Shown here in pieces: positions 62,411 through 64,000 of a stretch of DNA of 64,000 bases. The translations under genes were made by a program, and so were the position numbers. Origin of the DNA: Hirudinaria manillensis (Eukaryota; Annelida; Clitellata; Hirudinida; Hirudinidae); the NCBI GenBank assembly GCA_034509925.1, contig CM067526.1:9072244-9136243 (forward strand), in the 5' to 3' direction. Within the stretch, counting starts at the first letter, position 1. Every line of letters starts with the position of its first letter. Below the pieces are notes generated by a model. That model saw only the letters and a program-made list of their open reading frames with translations. It had not been told where the DNA came from and searched no databases.

Positions 62411-64000
62411 TTTCCAGCACTCAATCGAAAACTGTAACAAATTAAACAATTTTTGGAGCCCGAAACTTTCTATAAGTACTTAAACGATTGCGCAACATCA
62501 GGGTATGTTGAGTACTGGGGATCCCGTTGCCAAAAATATCCACAAACTGCAAAAGATTCTTTTATATGCTTAAAAACATCAACCATATTTTTTACATAAG
62601 GCATTGGCTTTCATAACTTAATGATATAAATTAATTAGCTTCAATCTTTAATCTCATCGATGAGTTATATCCACTTGTGTTAAAGATTTCAAAATTATAT
62701 AAAATAAAATGTGAAAGCAAAATATATATATATATATATAAGGCGACTTATAATATAATACTTATTTTTACTACCCATTATGATTGGCTGGTCCTCATCA
62801 GTCGAACGTATCAGAGACCAGCATTTCTTTCAGGTATCGTACATTGCCCCTCCACATTAGAAGTACAAATCAAATAATAATTTTAAATTATATCATTTAT
62901 GAAATTTAGAGTTTAAAATACTTTAACAGAAATAAAATGATACCTTGACTCAAAAGTATGATCATAGGCATGGAAGGGCCTGAGACTCCAAATTGAAGAA
63001 TACCTAGACATATGTCTTGACGAAACTGTGTAAGGCATTAGTTAGACCCCACTATTTATTATTTATTGCATACAAGTATGGAACCCCTACTTAAAGAAGG
63101 ATATTGAAATTTTGGAGGGAATACAAAGAGCATCAATGACGATTAAGGGTCTATGGAAACTAAGTTATAAGGAGGGGCTGTAGACTCATAAATCTCGAAT
63201 TAAGGAGAAACGAAGGGAACATTATTAACAGGGAGAAATGATTTACCACCATCACATTTTTTTTGTGGCAACAAAAACTGTTCTACAAGAGTGTATGTAT
63301 ATAAATTACGCAGGAAGACAACAGGAACCTTGAAAACCAAATGTTTCAGTGTAAGAGTAGTTGGCTTGTGGAATAAGTTAGATGAGAAGACCATGTTCTT
63401 AGATCCAGTAGTATTGAAAAAGAGTGTTTTATTTTAAGACGTGAAACAAACTGTAGCCTGTTTAAACCACTATTAATTGCCACTAAGTTAAGTTTATATG
63501 TCTACTATATAGTAGGTCTGCATACTTCGAAGGAATCTTGGCAAATAAGATTTCTTTGAGAATTTTCTTAGTTTCTGAGATTAAGTTCTACTGTATTTTT
63601 TGTGCTTTTAATCAAAAAATCTTTCCTCAACATGCAAATCATTTTAATTTGAGCTGGTATTTGATACAATTAAGTTGCATATTCAACTATATTACAGTTG
63701 AGAATAAAACTAAAACATATAAAAGCAAAATTAGGTGACAAAAAACCAGCAGAGCACATACTGGAACAAAACAAGTCCACAGCAGCATCACATAGGCTCA
63801 GCCAAACTAGTTCATAATATCAGAAGTGCTTGACTTCTTATTTCAAGCACATTCCAAGTTACAAACTTGGATGTCAAATCTCACAACTATTCTCACAATC
63901 AGCAATTATCTTTCTAAGGAGACCTTATTTCCCACGAAATATTAGATCTAGTCATCATTCATCATCTAAAATTTAATCAGAAACTTATTCCAAATAAGGT
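62411..64000. other. Right-edge spacer with LINE remnant, no host gene seen
   Basis: It holds the promoter side of the LENG9-like gene, a (TA)n run at about 62721-62740 and the CR1-like LINE fragment listed separately. Beyond 63450 only short unrecognised frames occur. Confidence 0.5.
62990..63420 (+). mobile_element. CR1/jockey-like LINE fossil, RT C-terminal region
   Basis: Plus-strand frames read KALVRPH, then (other frame) WNPYLKKDIEILEGIQRAS, KGLWKLSYKEGL and, after further shifts, FSVRVVGLWNKL, the conserved order found after the reverse transcriptase in CR1-like LINEs. Several stops and frameshifts; it is 5'-truncated. Confidence 0.6.

Overview
The window is animal nuclear DNA, most likely from an arthropod or close relative. 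It is AT-rich, has short GT-AG introns, and is crowded with transposons: Ty3/gypsy, Tc3-like, hAT, pogo/Tigger, R2-like and CR1-like LINEs, a Helitron and a tRNA-headed SINE. No species can be named from the sequence alone. All five host genes recognised are on the minus strand, so transcription runs from high to low coordinates.

Layout from left to right. Positions 1-2939: tandem array of a non-autonomous LTR retroelement that shares its LTRs between units and has an exact 1,747-bp period. Positions 3445-8880: a complete-looking, very young Ty3/gypsy element with identical LTRs. About 8.9-11.1 kb: gene-poor DNA with a plus-strand promoter-like site and a small inverted-repeat transposon. Positions 11113-30035: a membrane-anchored (MACIT-type) collagen gene with about 24 exons, its introns holding Tc3, hAT and LINE fossils. 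Positions 31152-49918: a K-Cl cotransporter (KCC, SLC12A4-7 type). I traced 28 exons whose phases all agree and which sum to exactly 1,201 codons plus stop. Its introns carry a LINE composite, a SINE, a Tigger fossil, a solo LTR, a Tc3 fossil and a Helitron.

Positions 53019-55157: an intronless CPSF2 (CPSF100) gene between direct repeats that each carry the 3' end of another, unidentified gene. Positions 55771-58762: ALDH8A1 (2-aminomuconic semialdehyde dehydrogenase) in ten exons, 487 aa. Positions 60976-62410: a two-exon LENG9-like protein of 453 aa combining RWD, MJ1316 and 2H phosphoesterase domains. The right edge holds a decayed CR1-like LINE.

The genes do not form one pathway. They cover cell-surface matrix (collagen), chloride homeostasis and cell volume (KCC), mRNA 3'-end formation (CPSF2), tryptophan-kynurenine catabolism (ALDH8A1) and a probable RNA-end-processing protein (LENG9-like). 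The points most worth following are the CPSF2 retrocopy inside duplicated 3'-end sequence, the long multi-exon KCC N-terminus with a kinase-docking motif, the RWD-MJ1316-2H fusion, and the paired autonomous and non-autonomous SAP-domain LTR elements.
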